A DNA stretch of 64,000 nucleotides from Hungatella effluvii (GTDB taxonomy: Bacteria; Bacillota; Clostridia; Lachnospirales; Lachnospiraceae): NCBI RefSeq assembly GCF_003201875.1, contig NZ_QJKD01000003.1:310001-374000 (forward strand). The letters are read 5' to 3'. The notes beneath the pieces were generated by a model. It was not told the DNA's origin, searched no databases, and saw nothing but the letters and a program-made list of their open reading frames with translations. Each line of letters starts with the position of its first letter. Within the stretch, counting starts at the first letter, position 1. The position numbers were made by a program, and so were the translations under genes. Below, one piece after another: positions 34,274 through 44,799 of the stretch.

Positions 34274-35137
34274 ATGCGCCATCTCATGCTTCCTTGCGGC
34301 CAGCCCCTTACGTTCTTATCCAGTGGACAACTGGTGAAAAATAAGAATTTTCTACACCCAAAACGCTGTCTGGATTCATTTGTATTAATTTATGTCTTAA
34401 AAGGCACTCTGAATATTGCACAGTATGGTATTCAGTATGAACTGGGGCCTACTCAGTTTATTCTTCTTCACGCGGATACCGAACATTATGGCTGGCAGGA
34501 ATCCTCTGAATACCTGCACTACTACTGGGTACACTTTCACATTCCTGTTTCCCCAGTCTACATAAGCAAGGAACAGTATCCGACAGATATCAGTCAGGCG
34601 CTTCCGGAAAAATACATTGTTCCCGAAACAGGAACATTAACGCATGGAAAACGGGTCCCTGTACTTTTTTCACAACTGCTTGATATTTCCATGCGTCGCT
34701 ATCCGGCTTCCGAATATCTGCTCCACTATTCACTAACGGCCCTCCTTTTAGAACTTGCTGGAGAATTCTCTTCCAGGCTTCTGGATCCCAAAGAAGATCC
34801 GCTTCATATTTACAAAATACAGGATTGGATACGCAGAAATTTTCAGCAGTCTCTTACGGTTGGACAGATTGCAGAAATTTTTCATTATAATCCAGACTAT
34901 CTTTCCAGTAATTACAGAAAACTGACTGGGAAAACGCTGACACAGTATATTAATTCTGTAAGGATAGAATCTGCAAAGAATTTGCTGACTACAACAGACT
35001 TTAATTTGAAGGAAATAGCGTTTTACTGTGGATTTTCGGATGAGAAGTACTTTTTCAAAGTGTTTAAGCAATATGAAGATATGACCCCTTCAGAGTTTAA
35101 GGGGGCATTTTTTAAGAAGAAAGAAGTATCTCAATAG
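34274..35137 (+). CDS. AraC-family regulator of the GH127 locus
   Basis: A 287-residue AraC-type regulator: an N-terminal cupin-like sensing domain (residues 1-160, YWVHFHIPV region) and a C-terminal two-HTH DNA-binding domain (SLTVGQIAEIFHYNPDYLSSNYRKLTG; IAFYCGFSDEKYFFKVFKQY). AGGAGG precedes the ATG. It is divergent from the importer/GH127 operon, which it probably activates in the presence of the imported oligosaccharide. Confidence 0.92.
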   Translation: MRHLMLPCGQPLTFLSSGQLVKNKNFLHPKRCLDSFVLIYVLKGTLNIAQYGIQYELGPTQFILLHADTEHYGWQESSEYLHYYWVHFHIPVSPVYISKEQYPTDISQALPEKYIVPETGTLTHGKRVPVLFSQLLDISMRRYPASEYLLHYSLTALLLELAGEFSSRLLDPKEDPLHIYKIQDWIRRNFQQSLTVGQIAEIFHYNPDYLSSNYRKLTGKTLTQYINSVRIESAKNLLTTTDFNLKEIAFYCGFSDEKYFFKVFKQYEDMTPSEFKGAFFKKKEVSQ

Positions 35138-35263
35138 AATGGCTCCATACCCCCAGACATACCGAGACACTGTTACGGCTAGGTGACAGAATCCGAAAGA
35201 AAGGGTTTCCCCAAAAATAGCTGCCCCGTCAGGCAGAATATCTGCACGGAGACAAATAAATAA

Positions 35264-35292
35264 GGAAGGCCAACCGCTCCGGCTGGCCTTCC
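35264..35292. terminator. Terminator between convergent araC and 815-residue enzyme genes
   Basis: GGAAGGCCAACCG pairs with CGG..GGCTGGCCTTCC in a 12-bp stem. On the minus strand TTATTTATTTG follows. It lies between two convergent stop codons. Confidence 0.65.
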
Positions 35293-35297
35293 ACTTT

Positions 35298-37745
35298 CTA
35301 TACATACTGCGTCCTGTCCTCTTTCTTTTCATATTTCATGAAAAATCCACCAGCTGCCGATAATACGCTTTCTTCGCACTCATACTCCGGCTCCTGTTTC
35401 AGACAGTAATCCATAAACGCCTCCAGACTTCCCGCCTCCTCCTTTGAACTGCATACTGCAAAGTAGGCCATTTGATCCCCGTACACGCGGTATTCGCAGT
35501 CGAACAGCTGATCTGTGAATGCCTCCGTCTCTCCGCTGCTCCACACGCCCACATATCCGTTTCCCTTCTGCCCAAACAGCCAGCCTCCCCTCTTCTCTGC
35601 CGTCTCAAAGCGAATCGTCGGGAAGAACAGATGGGTAAAATGAATCGGATGGCTCTCCGGTATTTCATATATAATTCCGATCCGGCTGCGCTCCTGCTTC
35701 ACCGCCGGAATCACACCGTTGCCGTACCAGTATCCGGGGCGCATACTGCTGGACTCGCAGGTACCGCCTGGATGACTGGTAAATACAAAGGTATCGTTAT
35801 CCACAGCTCCATACCATAAATGCTGCTGATAGCCGTATACTCCCGGTTCAAAACAGGTGGTGCCGTGGAACCGTTCGTTCAGGGAACGCGTATACTCATG
35901 GGATGACTGGCCGTTTCCATCCTGGAGCGTTAAATTCTGCCACCGCTCATTCCCATCCTCCCGCCCAGACTGGACCGATGTCAGACAGTAGTCTTTTTTC
36001 TTGTGCAGCCGGATCAGTGCATTTCCCGTGGAATACTCTGTGGTGCACTCACGATCCATCAGACTGGAAAGATCTTCCGGCGCCTGATACGAAGTTCTCG
36101 CACAGAATTCCAGCCAGCCTTCCCTGGAATCCGGGACACAGGGCGTCTCCGGATTGAAAAGATTCATCAGAACCTGTGTAGGCTGTGTGAAAGGATAAAG
36201 CACGCCTCTGTACACCCGTCCCATAGGCGCGATAACCGTTCCATGGAAGGTATGGAGCGCCAGCATCCGCAGAATCCGGTCCGCGGTCCGGGACGCCTTA
36301 GCAGCCAGTTCCCCGTCCCCAAAATCAACAATATTTAGAAGGTTCGCAAAGGTCACGCACATATAGCCCGAGCTTAAGAATTCCTCGAAACCGGACTGTT
36401 CCACGCAGTCAAACCACTGCTCCAGCTTCTCTCTTCCGCAGGCGGCAAGTTCCTCCCCCGTTCGGCCGGCGGCGGAAAAATATTCCTTTGGATACCGCTT
36501 TCCAGCCAGCAGCATACAGCTGTAAAAAGCCAGGGCATGGTTCTCACTCCAGAAGCACATACCATCTGATCCGTCCTGATCCATCCAGTACCTATAGGAA
36601 AGCAGCGTATCCTTTATTTCATTTTCCAGCGCCTCACTGACAGGGAAATACTCCAGATACCGGAGGAGCGCACTTACGATAAAGTCGGAACAGTCAAAAT
36701 GATCTCTCACAGGTATCAGGCTCTTTCTGATATTCTCCTCATCCTCCGGCCATTCCATGGAAAGCAGTTTTCTCGCCAGGATGTTGGACATGGTAAACAG
36801 TCCCCCATTGCGAACTGCGCCTTTCTGTCCGGCGATATTTTCATAAATCAGCCGTCGGTTCTCTTCTGAACTGATTCCCTTTCGGTAAACCGGCCGGATC
36901 TGTTCCATAGCCTCAAAGTGGCGTTTTAATGCGTCGCCGCCGACCACACAGGAAATCATGCAGTGAGGGAGTCCGGAGGACAGCTCTGTCTCCTGAATGC
37001 CGCAGAGTTCCCGCTCTTTTACATCGCCGTCATTTCCTTCAAACAACTGTTCCTGCTCCATAAACCGTATGGACGTCCCCTCTGGAGCCGGAGCCGGAAA
37101 TACCAGCTTTTGCCCTTCCTTTCGGATGCCGGACAGCCATCGGTCCGCATATTCGTACCGCTTTGCCGCCTCATTTCCAGGAAGCACAATTTCCACTTCT
37201 TCCAAATCCTCCAGCAGCTGAATTCCAAAGATGGTCCGGGTGTCCCGTACGCCTAAGTTCTGCAGCTTTACGTAAAGAAGATTTTCTCCTCTGTGAAGCG
37301 TCAAATCCATCTCCGTTCTCTGGATTGGCTTATAAACCGGAGTCTCAATTTTTCCTGATATTTCCCCATTGCACCATACGGTGACGGCCGCATAGGACCA
37401 AAGTGCAGCCCTCACCCTTCGTTCTTCCTTTACTTTTAAGCAGACAGCAGCGGACAGCTCTACCCTGGTGAGTGTGGAATAAAAGGTGCTGTAATCCACA
37501 AACCAGTCTCCATAGGAAAAATAGTATCTCCAGTCCAGCCCCTCTGGCCCCTGCCCGCCCAGGCAGATATTTAAGCAGGCCGGATCCGGCTCCCTCCGCG
37601 GCAGGATACTCCTCAAATACGCCTCGTACCTAAGCTGATTATCATCATGCATTCCCGTTGAATCGGTAAATTCTGTCTCTTTAGGGCCGCATACCAGATA
37701 ATTCGTGATGAAACCGTCCCTGTTTGGCAATAATACGGTCTTCAT
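35298..37745 (-). CDS. Putative carbohydrate-active enzyme, (alpha/alpha)-toroid type, unassigned
   Basis: An 815-residue protein with no signal peptide. Residues 60-190 look like a beta-sandwich (SYAAVTVWCNGEISGKI, YKPIQRTEMDLTLHRGENLLYVKLQNLG), as in GH2-like N-terminal modules. Residues about 280-560 are helical, with the toroid-like SSGYMCVTFANLLNIVDFGDGEL and PMGRVYRGVLYPF. Residues 570-800 resemble a beta-sheet domain. This layout resembles heparinase or GH88/GH105-like enzymes, but I cannot assign a family. AAGGAG precedes the ATG. It is the last gene of the ABC/YesMN operon. Confidence 0.6.
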   Translation of the reverse strand: MKTVLLPNRDGFITNYLVCGPKETEFTDSTGMHDDNQLRYEAYLRSILPRREPDPACLNICLGGQGPEGLDWRYYFSYGDWFVDYSTFYSTLTRVELSAAVCLKVKEERRVRAALWSYAAVTVWCNGEISGKIETPVYKPIQRTEMDLTLHRGENLLYVKLQNLGVRDTRTIFGIQLLEDLEEVEIVLPGNEAAKRYEYADRWLSGIRKEGQKLVFPAPAPEGTSIRFMEQEQLFEGNDGDVKERELCGIQETELSSGLPHCMISCVVGGDALKRHFEAMEQIRPVYRKGISSEENRRLIYENIAGQKGAVRNGGLFTMSNILARKLLSMEWPEDEENIRKSLIPVRDHFDCSDFIVSALLRYLEYFPVSEALENEIKDTLLSYRYWMDQDGSDGMCFWSENHALAFYSCMLLAGKRYPKEYFSAAGRTGEELAACGREKLEQWFDCVEQSGFEEFLSSGYMCVTFANLLNIVDFGDGELAAKASRTADRILRMLALHTFHGTVIAPMGRVYRGVLYPFTQPTQVLMNLFNPETPCVPDSREGWLEFCARTSYQAPEDLSSLMDRECTTEYSTGNALIRLHKKKDYCLTSVQSGREDGNERWQNLTLQDGNGQSSHEYTRSLNERFHGTTCFEPGVYGYQQHLWYGAVDNDTFVFTSHPGGTCESSSMRPGYWYGNGVIPAVKQERSRIGIIYEIPESHPIHFTHLFFPTIRFETAEKRGGWLFGQKGNGYVGVWSSGETEAFTDQLFDCEYRVYGDQMAYFAVCSSKEEAGSLEAFMDYCLKQEPEYECEESVLSAAGGFFMKYEKKEDRTQYV

Positions 37746-37766
37746 AATATTTTCTCCTTTCCAGTA

Positions 37767-38627
37767 CTATCCTTTCACAGCTCCCGCGGTCAGTCCCGCA
37801 ATAAACTGACGGTTGGCAAACAAATACACAATCAGAATCGGAAGCAGGGCAATGGAGGCCCCGGCCGCCATAATATGCCACTCCGCCGCCGCGTTTGCGG
37901 AATAACGGAGGGACGCCACGGCTACACTCAGCGTCTTCAGATTCGGATTGGACATGGAAAACACCTGCACTGAGACGAATTCATTCCATGCGTGGCGGAA
38001 AGAAAACAGCGCCACGACTCCCAGTATCGGTTTGATGGCTGGTACGATAATCTGCCAGAATATCCGAAAGGTTCCCGCCCCGTCTATGGTGGCCGCCTCG
38101 TCCAGTTCCCGGGGCACACTCCTCACAAAGCCGGTGATCAGGAAGATATTAGCCGCCTGACCTCCTGTAAGCAGCAGGGCAAGCCCGACCATACTGCTGT
38201 TTAAGCCCACCGCCGAGAGCAGCTTATAGAGAGGGTACAGCGACACCGAACCGATTGACACAAACATGGAACAGAGATAGCACACATTAAGCACCTGTTT
38301 TCCCGGAAATGTCCTTCTCGCCATGACGTATGCCGCCATAGAAGCCGTTCCCACACTGAACAGGACGGTCAGAAGGGCCAGAGTCACGCTGTTGGCAATA
38401 TACCTTCCAAAATCCAGCTTCTGAAACGCATACACATAGTTCTGAAACTGCCACTCGGCAGGAAGGAAACTGCCTCCCAGGGTGAGTTCCGCGTTTGTTT
38501 TAAAGGATCCGATCACCGCGTAAATAACCGGGTAAAGAGTAAAGATACACATTGTTCCCACAAACAGCCACTTTACCACAAAACCCGCCGTCCTGATCAG
38601 CCGGCTCATAAAAATATCGTGATTCAT
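37767..38627 (-). CDS. Carbohydrate ABC transporter permease (MalG/YtcP-type)
   Basis: A 286-residue permease with six helices and EAA loop VPRELDEAATIDGAGTFRIFWQIIVPA. The C-terminus reads FANRQFIAGLTAGAVKG, typical of YtcP/LplC-type permeases that work with YesMN systems. It starts 11 nt after the other permease. Confidence 0.92.
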   Translation of the reverse strand: MNHDIFMSRLIRTAGFVVKWLFVGTMCIFTLYPVIYAVIGSFKTNAELTLGGSFLPAEWQFQNYVYAFQKLDFGRYIANSVTLALLTVLFSVGTASMAAYVMARRTFPGKQVLNVCYLCSMFVSIGSVSLYPLYKLLSAVGLNSSMVGLALLLTGGQAANIFLITGFVRSVPRELDEAATIDGAGTFRIFWQIIVPAIKPILGVVALFSFRHAWNEFVSVQVFSMSNPNLKTLSVAVASLRYSANAAAEWHIMAAGASIALLPILIVYLFANRQFIAGLTAGAVKG

Positions 38628-38638
38628 CTCATTCCCTC

Positions 38639-39565
38639 CTATTCCATGACCTTATCCAGCTTCCGGCCAAGGAAGAGATAAAGTCCCGTAAACAATCCAA
38701 CGATACAGGCGGATACCAGACTGACCGCGGCGCCGTAGCCAAACTCCTGCGGCACGCTAGAGCCTACCGTAATCGGGAAAAATAACTGATAGAGATACAG
38801 GAACATGACATTCGTCCGCCCCATGGGCCCGCCTTCCGTCAATACCATAATACTCTGCATATCCATGAAGGAGACCACCAGCGCCAGCATCAGCACCATC
38901 TTGATGATGGGTGTCATCATGGGAAGCGTAATCCGGAACAGAATCTGTACGCTGCCCGCGCCGTCGATTTTCGCGCTCTCATACACGTCCTGGGGCACTC
39001 CTGTCAGCCCTGCGATAAAGTAAACCATGTAGTTTCCGATTCCGCCCCAGACCGCTATGATAACGACTGTTCCCATGGCCAGCTTCACGCCCAGCCAGTT
39101 GACATTTGTGTGGATAATTCCCAGACTCATGAGGAAGCGGTTGATATCACCGTTGTACGTGTTGAACAGCAAATAGAAAATAAGCGCCATGACCGCGCTG
39201 CTCATGATGGTCGGTGTAAATACGATGGACTGCGCCACAGTATTGGCTTTCGTCTGTTTGCTTAAAAGTACGGCCAGCAAAAATGCGATAGGCAGCGTCA
39301 GGAACAACTTTCCCGCCACATAGACGATGGTATTGACTACGGAATTCCAGAATTCCTTATCTCTTGTAAAAACACGGACGAAATTGTCCAGACCGGTAAA
39401 TACTGCCTCGCCGTAGCCCTTATAATCAAAGCACATGTAGCGCAGCACCCAGCAGAGCGGGTAAATGGTAAATACCGCAAATAAAATGATGTTTGGAAGC
39501 AGCATCAGATACGATGTCTTCTCCCGTTTCAGGACCTTTTTCAGATTTGCATTCTTCTCTTTCAT
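38639..39565 (-). CDS. Carbohydrate ABC transporter permease (LplB/UgpA-type)
   Basis: A 308-residue permease: hydrophobic helices after a basic N-terminus, EAA loop VPQDVYESAKIDGAGSVQILFRITLPMM. AGGAGGGG precedes the ATG. It follows the response-regulator gene, so sensor, regulator and transporter are encoded in one run. Confidence 0.92.
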   Translation of the reverse strand: MKEKNANLKKVLKREKTSYLMLLPNIILFAVFTIYPLCWVLRYMCFDYKGYGEAVFTGLDNFVRVFTRDKEFWNSVVNTIVYVAGKLFLTLPIAFLLAVLLSKQTKANTVAQSIVFTPTIMSSAVMALIFYLLFNTYNGDINRFLMSLGIIHTNVNWLGVKLAMGTVVIIAVWGGIGNYMVYFIAGLTGVPQDVYESAKIDGAGSVQILFRITLPMMTPIIKMVLMLALVVSFMDMQSIMVLTEGGPMGRTNVMFLYLYQLFFPITVGSSVPQEFGYGAAVSLVSACIVGLFTGLYLFLGRKLDKVME

Positions 39566-39655
39566 GGCATTCCCCTCCTTTAATCGTTACCTCTATTATA
39601 AGGAGGGGAACGCCGCTGCCGTGAGAAAGAATCGATCGATATGACGTTTAAAAAA

Positions 39656-41299
39656 TTACGATTTCGCTTTTTCGAGCAGATCGCTGGGGGAAATCTGATA
39701 CAGCTTTTTAAAACAGGAGGAAAAATACCGAGGCTCCCGGTATCCCACCTGCTCTGCCACGTCGGCCACGCGGACCTCACCTGTGTCCAGGAGCATTTTG
39801 GCCTGCTTCATCCTGGTGCGGGTCAAGTACTCCACAAATGTCATTCCCGTCTCCTGTTTAAAGAGCTGACGCAGATAGTTGGGACTGATGAAGAGAAGCC
39901 CAGCCACATCATCCAGGCTGAATTCCGGGTTGCTTATATTCTCCTGAATGATCCTGTCCACCTTCTGTGCTACGGACTGTTCCTGCCTCACACATCCAGC
40001 CTTCTTCTCCCCCATAAAACGCAGGAAATGCAGAAATTCCCTTTTCAGTTCCTCCAGGCTCTCGGCCTTCATAACGCTCTGCCGGAATTTTTCCGCCTCC
40101 AGATATGTAATGGCCGCCGTATTCGTCTCATATCCCAGAATGCGGTGGCTGGCCGCAAGTACGTTGCTTCGGATAAATGCGGCGTTTCCATTCTGCTCCT
40201 TCTGGAACCAGGTAAACAGGCGATCGGCGGCGGCCTCCAGCGACTGGCTGTTCCCGTAGCACGCCTCCATCACCAGCTTTTTGAGCAGTTCTTCTGGTGG
40301 ACAGCTGCACGCGGCAAGCTGATTCGCCACCCCATCCTCATAATTAAACACCGGAGGCATATCACCGAAAAGACCGTAATCCGCGGCTGTCCTGGCCTGC
40401 ATCCAGGAGCAGGCCAGACGGTTTAAGCCTTCCACCTCTCCCCCAAGAAAGAAACGGACGTCGCCTAAATCTTCCTGCTTCATATGGTTAACTACAGCGG
40501 TCAGTCCCAGGTTCATCTTGATAAACGCCTGAGCACTCTCCTCTTTCCTGTACTGAAAGACAACGGCATTTTTCTCCTCGGCCGTGGATATGCAGGTGAC
40601 CTTCACAACTCCCTTGAACCGGTTTCGCAGCGCCGTCCGAAGCGCTTCCAGAGGGACATTCCCCTTCCATAAAGCCACTCGGCGCATGCTGAAATCATTC
40701 TCCTGGTGCTCCGTCTCTTCCATGGCCTGGTGAATCTTTTCTGCGAGAAGCGCCTGCTCCTTCTGGCTGTCCCGACTTCCTTCACCTTCGGATCCGTTCT
40801 CTTCCGAGTCACCTGCATATCCGCGTTCTCCCGCTGCTGTCCCTTCACCGGTGCCTCTGCCAGCACCAGCCTCTCCACCTTCTACCAGGTCTGCGCTTTC
40901 CTTCCGGTTCCACGCCGCCATCTCGGCATCCAGTTCTGTTTTGAATTCATCCAGAACTGCCAGCAGTTTTTTCGTATCGAGAGGCTTAACGAGATACTCC
41001 TTTACTCCCAGCCGCATGGCCTGCCTGGCATATTCAAAATTATCATAGCCGCTGAGTATGATGATCTTTGTATCCGGAAGTGTATGACGGATCTGTTCCA
41101 GAAAATCGAGTCCGTTCATCCTCGGCATGGCAATATCCGTAATAATCACCTCCGGCAGCAGTTCCTGCGCTTTTTTAAGCGCATCCGCCCCATTCTCCGC
41201 CGTAGCTGCCACCTCATACGTACTGCAGTGTTTTCTCAAATAACGCGCCACTCCCTCCCGGATGCTGGCCTCATCGTCTGCGATCAGAATACGGTACAT
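39656..41299 (-). CDS. YesN-type response regulator with AraC output
   Basis: A 547-residue regulator. The REC domain (residues 1-125) has RILIADDEASI acidic pocket, DIAMPRMNG with the phospho-Asp and LSGYDNFEYAR, ending in KEYLVKPLD. A Glu/Gly-rich linker and a YesN-like middle region follow. The C-terminal AraC-type HTH carries FSLDDVAGLLFISPNYLRQLFKQETG and VADVAEQVGYREPRYFSSCFKK. Its start overlaps the histidine-kinase stop by 29 nt. It controls the sugar operon it is embedded in. Confidence 0.93.
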   Translation of the reverse strand: MYRILIADDEASIREGVARYLRKHCSTYEVAATAENGADALKKAQELLPEVIITDIAMPRMNGLDFLEQIRHTLPDTKIIILSGYDNFEYARQAMRLGVKEYLVKPLDTKKLLAVLDEFKTELDAEMAAWNRKESADLVEGGEAGAGRGTGEGTAAGERGYAGDSEENGSEGEGSRDSQKEQALLAEKIHQAMEETEHQENDFSMRRVALWKGNVPLEALRTALRNRFKGVVKVTCISTAEEKNAVVFQYRKEESAQAFIKMNLGLTAVVNHMKQEDLGDVRFFLGGEVEGLNRLACSWMQARTAADYGLFGDMPPVFNYEDGVANQLAACSCPPEELLKKLVMEACYGNSQSLEAAADRLFTWFQKEQNGNAAFIRSNVLAASHRILGYETNTAAITYLEAEKFRQSVMKAESLEELKREFLHFLRFMGEKKAGCVRQEQSVAQKVDRIIQENISNPEFSLDDVAGLLFISPNYLRQLFKQETGMTFVEYLTRTRMKQAKMLLDTGEVRVADVAEQVGYREPRYFSSCFKKLYQISPSDLLEKAKS

Positions 41300-43142
41300 A
41301 GCTTTCTACCTCCCACTCTTCTATCAACGGCAGCGTCACCACCGCCCTCGTCCATTCCCCGTTCCGGCTTTCCAGCCTAAGGCCAAAGGCCTCGCCAAAA
41401 TACAGCCGGATTCTTTCATTTACATTGAATATTCCGTACCCCTCTTTGCTGACGGAAAGATTTCTCTTAAGGTCCTGATTCAGCCGCTCTAACTGTTCCA
41501 CCGGAATTCCCATTCCGTTATCTTCTACCGTAAAGACCATCTGTGACAGTTCCCTTCTTCCGGTGATACGGATCATCCCCTGCTCCCCCTTTTCCTTGAT
41601 TCCGTGATAGATGGAATTCTCCACCAGGGGCTGAAGGATCAGTTTTACGGTGTAGTATTCCATGAGCGCCTGATCCACATCAATCTCATACTTCAGGAGT
41701 GTCCCATAGCGCAGGCACTGGATTTCCAGATAACTGCCCACGTGCTCCAGCTCTTCCTCGACTGTGATCAGCTCCCTTCCCCTCGACAGGCCGATGCGGA
41801 ACACCGTCGCCAGAGCCTGCGTCATCTGGCTGATGTCCTCCGCCTCGATGTCCTCGGCCTTCCAGCGGATTGAATCCAGGGTATTATAGAGAAAATGGGG
41901 ATTGATCTGAGCCTGCAGCGCCTTTAACTCGGCTCTCCGCTTTAAGAGCTGCTCGATCCTCACCTTCTCCTTTTCCTCCTTCAGCTGCTCAATAGACTGA
42001 TTCAGCTGCTCAAACAGCTCTCTCGTATAGCGTACCATATGGTTGAAGCTCACCGCCAGCATGCCGATCTCATCATTTTTCCGGTATGGAAAATCGATTT
42101 CGTACTTTTCCTCACCAGCCTTCTGCATCAGATCCGACAATTCCATCAATGGCATGGTCAGCCTCTTCACAATCGCCATGACCACAAGGAAGATGACGGC
42201 CAGGACCAGAAAACTCAGCGCCACGTAGCCGGCCGTCAGGGAGCCCAGCTTCTGGAAAACGCTTTTCTCCGAACGGACATAGATGAGATTCCAGGAAGCA
42301 AAATCCAGCCTTCCATTATTAATCCAGTACTTTTCCCTGTCATAACGAAGTGTATGAAACGCTTCCTCATCGAGGGCCATAGCCTTCAAATCTTCCGCCT
42401 TTAACTCCTCTTTAAAAAGTCCCTGATGTTCTTTTTTTATGCTGCTTGCAATCCGGTTCCCTTCGTCGTCATACAGAACCACACTTACGTCCTCAGACAG
42501 CAGTATTTTTTTGAGATATTCGTACAGGGCGTTCTGATCCAGATTGGCTAAAAGAGCCGCCTCTCCTCCATATCCTTCTACGGTGAACTTATAGATCACA
42601 GGAACTACATTTTTTCTCGTGATAAAGATCTCGTCCCTGCATGGGCTTCCGATAATGATGGGGCCTTTCTTTTCCATATACGGATAGAGCCCGGAGGTCT
42701 TAAAGTCAAAATCCCGGTTGATCAGTACGGTGTTGTCCGTATAGCTGGCAGCAGGCGTGTAAAGGTAGAGGGACGATATGAGCGGTTCCGTGATTTTATA
42801 CAGCGCCAGCGTACTGGAAATGTCCCCCATCACTACGCTGTCAGCCGCCCCCTTATCGTCAAAGAGCACCTTTTTTACCGCATTATAAAAGGTCTGGTTG
42901 ATTCCGATATAGTAAAGACGCTCGATGACGTTTTTCATTTTCATCTCCATATACGTCTCGATCTGCGCCACATTCGCCATCGCCTGCTCCTGTTCCTGCC
43001 TTCGCGTCTGCTGCTTCGTCAGCTCATACTGGGCGAACTGGCCGGTCAGCAGAATCAGGCTGACTGCTGCCAGCAGAAACAGGGACATTTTCCTCCGGAA
43101 ACTCATATGGTCGATCGATTCATGCCACCTTCTGACTGCCAT
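41271..43142 (-). CDS. YesM-type sensor histidine kinase
   Basis: A membrane sensor kinase of about 623 residues: two transmembrane helices flanking a large extracellular sensor domain, then a HAMP region, then the LytS/YesM catalytic part with QINPHFLYNTLDSIRWKAED (phospho-His motif), QPLVENSIYHG (N box) and VEDNGMGI (G1). The ATG at 43142 has GGAGGT 9 nt upstream; 43181 is a less likely start. It partners the overlapping YesN gene and probably senses the imported oligosaccharide. Confidence 0.93.
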   Translation of the reverse strand: MAVRRWHESIDHMSFRRKMSLFLLAAVSLILLTGQFAQYELTKQQTRRQEQEQAMANVAQIETYMEMKMKNVIERLYYIGINQTFYNAVKKVLFDDKGAADSVVMGDISSTLALYKITEPLISSLYLYTPAASYTDNTVLINRDFDFKTSGLYPYMEKKGPIIIGSPCRDEIFITRKNVVPVIYKFTVEGYGGEAALLANLDQNALYEYLKKILLSEDVSVVLYDDEGNRIASSIKKEHQGLFKEELKAEDLKAMALDEEAFHTLRYDREKYWINNGRLDFASWNLIYVRSEKSVFQKLGSLTAGYVALSFLVLAVIFLVVMAIVKRLTMPLMELSDLMQKAGEEKYEIDFPYRKNDEIGMLAVSFNHMVRYTRELFEQLNQSIEQLKEEKEKVRIEQLLKRRAELKALQAQINPHFLYNTLDSIRWKAEDIEAEDISQMTQALATVFRIGLSRGRELITVEEELEHVGSYLEIQCLRYGTLLKYEIDVDQALMEYYTVKLILQPLVENSIYHGIKEKGEQGMIRITGRRELSQMVFTVEDNGMGIPVEQLERLNQDLKRNLSVSKEGYGIFNVNERIRLYFGEAFGLRLESRNGEWTRAVVTLPLIEEWEVESYVPYSDRRR

Positions 43143-43203
43143 ACACCTAATACCTCCCATGCCGAAAAGGGTATCCCGCATGGCAGGATGCCCTTTCGAT
43201 TTT

Positions 43204-44652
43204 CTATTTCGATGTGTCTAAATTCTCTGTGGTAAAGTTGGGATATACGATTCGCGCCGTACCGGCTTCTACCATTTTGTCATACGCCTCGTTATACCGT
43301 TTGTTCAAATCTGCGATAGCCTTGTCCGCGTCTGTCATACCGAAAATCACTTCCACAAATACACTTGCGTAGTCCTTTCCTTCCACCTTTAAACCATTGG
43401 GAAGCGCTGGAAAATTTCTGTCGTTGTCTGTCAGCTCCAGAGCCGGTATCTTCTTTACGGATTCCGGCGTCTCCGCTTTTTCCACTGCCGTCGGAATCAT
43501 AACGGTACCCAGACCTGCGGTATAATAACCGCTCATTACCTCATCGCTATGAAGGAATTCCATCACCTTCCAGGATTCCTCCGGATGAGCCGTGTTGACA
43601 TTTACAGCGAAGCTGTAACCGCCTGTCCAGAGCTGCTGTTTTCCCTTGATGACGCCGCCTGCCGCCGGAATATAAGCACAGCTCCAGTTAATATCCGTCG
43701 GAAACTGGGAAGCGTATACTCCCGGTTCCGCGTGACTTAGGGACATGTACATGCCAATCTTTCCTGCCGCAAACTGTGTTCTCAGCGGATCGATATCCAG
43801 CGCTTCAGAACCCGGGAACGCGTATCCGCCCTCGTACATCTCGCGGAATGCCTCAAGAATTGGCTTGTAGCTGGTAAAATCATATTTTCCATTCTTATAA
43901 TCGAACCCGCCTCTCGTTCCGCCGCTGACCATTACTACAGGATCAACGGTACGAAGAATGGCTGCGCTGCTCTTATAATTACCTGCGATACCATAGATGC
44001 CCTCGCCGGATAACTGCTCAGTAATCAGCTTTGCGTCTGCGACCAGTTCTTCTAAGGAAGCCGGCGGCGCCTCGATTCCCACCCGGTCGAAGATGTCCTG
44101 ATTGTAGAAAAGCCTTACTGCAGAAGCGGTATAGGGCAGGGAATAAATCTTGCCGTCTATCATGTTGATGCCTTCTACAAAGGCGCCTTCCCCAAAGCGC
44201 TCCTTGTACTCGTCTGTCATAAACGGGGTGACGTCCAGGGCGTATCCCTTTTCCACGATCGTGGCCAGCCCGTCGTTGGATATCTGGAATACATCGGGAG
44301 CAGAATCTGTACTGAAGGACAGATCCAGCATCTGAGCGTAATTTTCTGCGTAAATCTGGTAGTCGATGTAAATGTTGTCCGTATTGGTGTTGTTGAACTC
44401 TTCAATCAGCGGCGCCATATACTCCTGATCGTGACGGTTGGTGTTCCAGTAGGTGATCGTAATCTTGTCCTCCTGGCCGGCTGCCGCCTTTTCCGTACTT
44501 TCCGCTGCGGTAGAACTCGCCTCCGTCTGTGTTTTCTGCTCCGTATCTGTGACAGCTGCAGTCCCTGCGTTATTTCCCCCGCCGCAGGCTGTAAGACCAG
44601 CCGCCATGGCCGCTGTCAAAAGAATCGCTGTCAAGTGTCCCCTTCTCTTCAT
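43204..44652 (-). CDS. Sugar ABC transporter substrate-binding lipoprotein
   Basis: A 482-residue family-1 extracellular solute-binding protein. The signal peptide ends with AAGLTACGGG, a lipobox Cys; a Thr/Ala/Glu linker precedes KITITYWNTNRHDQEYMAPLIEEF. The ATG at 44652 has AGGAGG upstream, so the frame from 44916 is not used. It is upstream of YesM/YesN and the permeases and supplies the importer's binding protein. Confidence 0.92.
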   Translation of the reverse strand: MKRRGHLTAILLTAAMAAGLTACGGGNNAGTAAVTDTEQKTQTEASSTAAESTEKAAAGQEDKITITYWNTNRHDQEYMAPLIEEFNNTNTDNIYIDYQIYAENYAQMLDLSFSTDSAPDVFQISNDGLATIVEKGYALDVTPFMTDEYKERFGEGAFVEGINMIDGKIYSLPYTASAVRLFYNQDIFDRVGIEAPPASLEELVADAKLITEQLSGEGIYGIAGNYKSSAAILRTVDPVVMVSGGTRGGFDYKNGKYDFTSYKPILEAFREMYEGGYAFPGSEALDIDPLRTQFAAGKIGMYMSLSHAEPGVYASQFPTDINWSCAYIPAAGGVIKGKQQLWTGGYSFAVNVNTAHPEESWKVMEFLHSDEVMSGYYTAGLGTVMIPTAVEKAETPESVKKIPALELTDNDRNFPALPNGLKVEGKDYASVFVEVIFGMTDADKAIADLNKRYNEAYDKMVEAGTARIVYPNFTTENLDTSK

Positions 44653-44799
44653 GTCTTGTTCCTCCTTTTCTAACCTGTTTCTTATGAAACAATCATATCC
44701 CCATTTCCCTGTCTCCGAAAGGAAGAAAATACAGATTCCATGTAGAAAAAATACCGATGTATTCTGTCTATCGTGTAAAACGGTCCGGAATATCTGAAG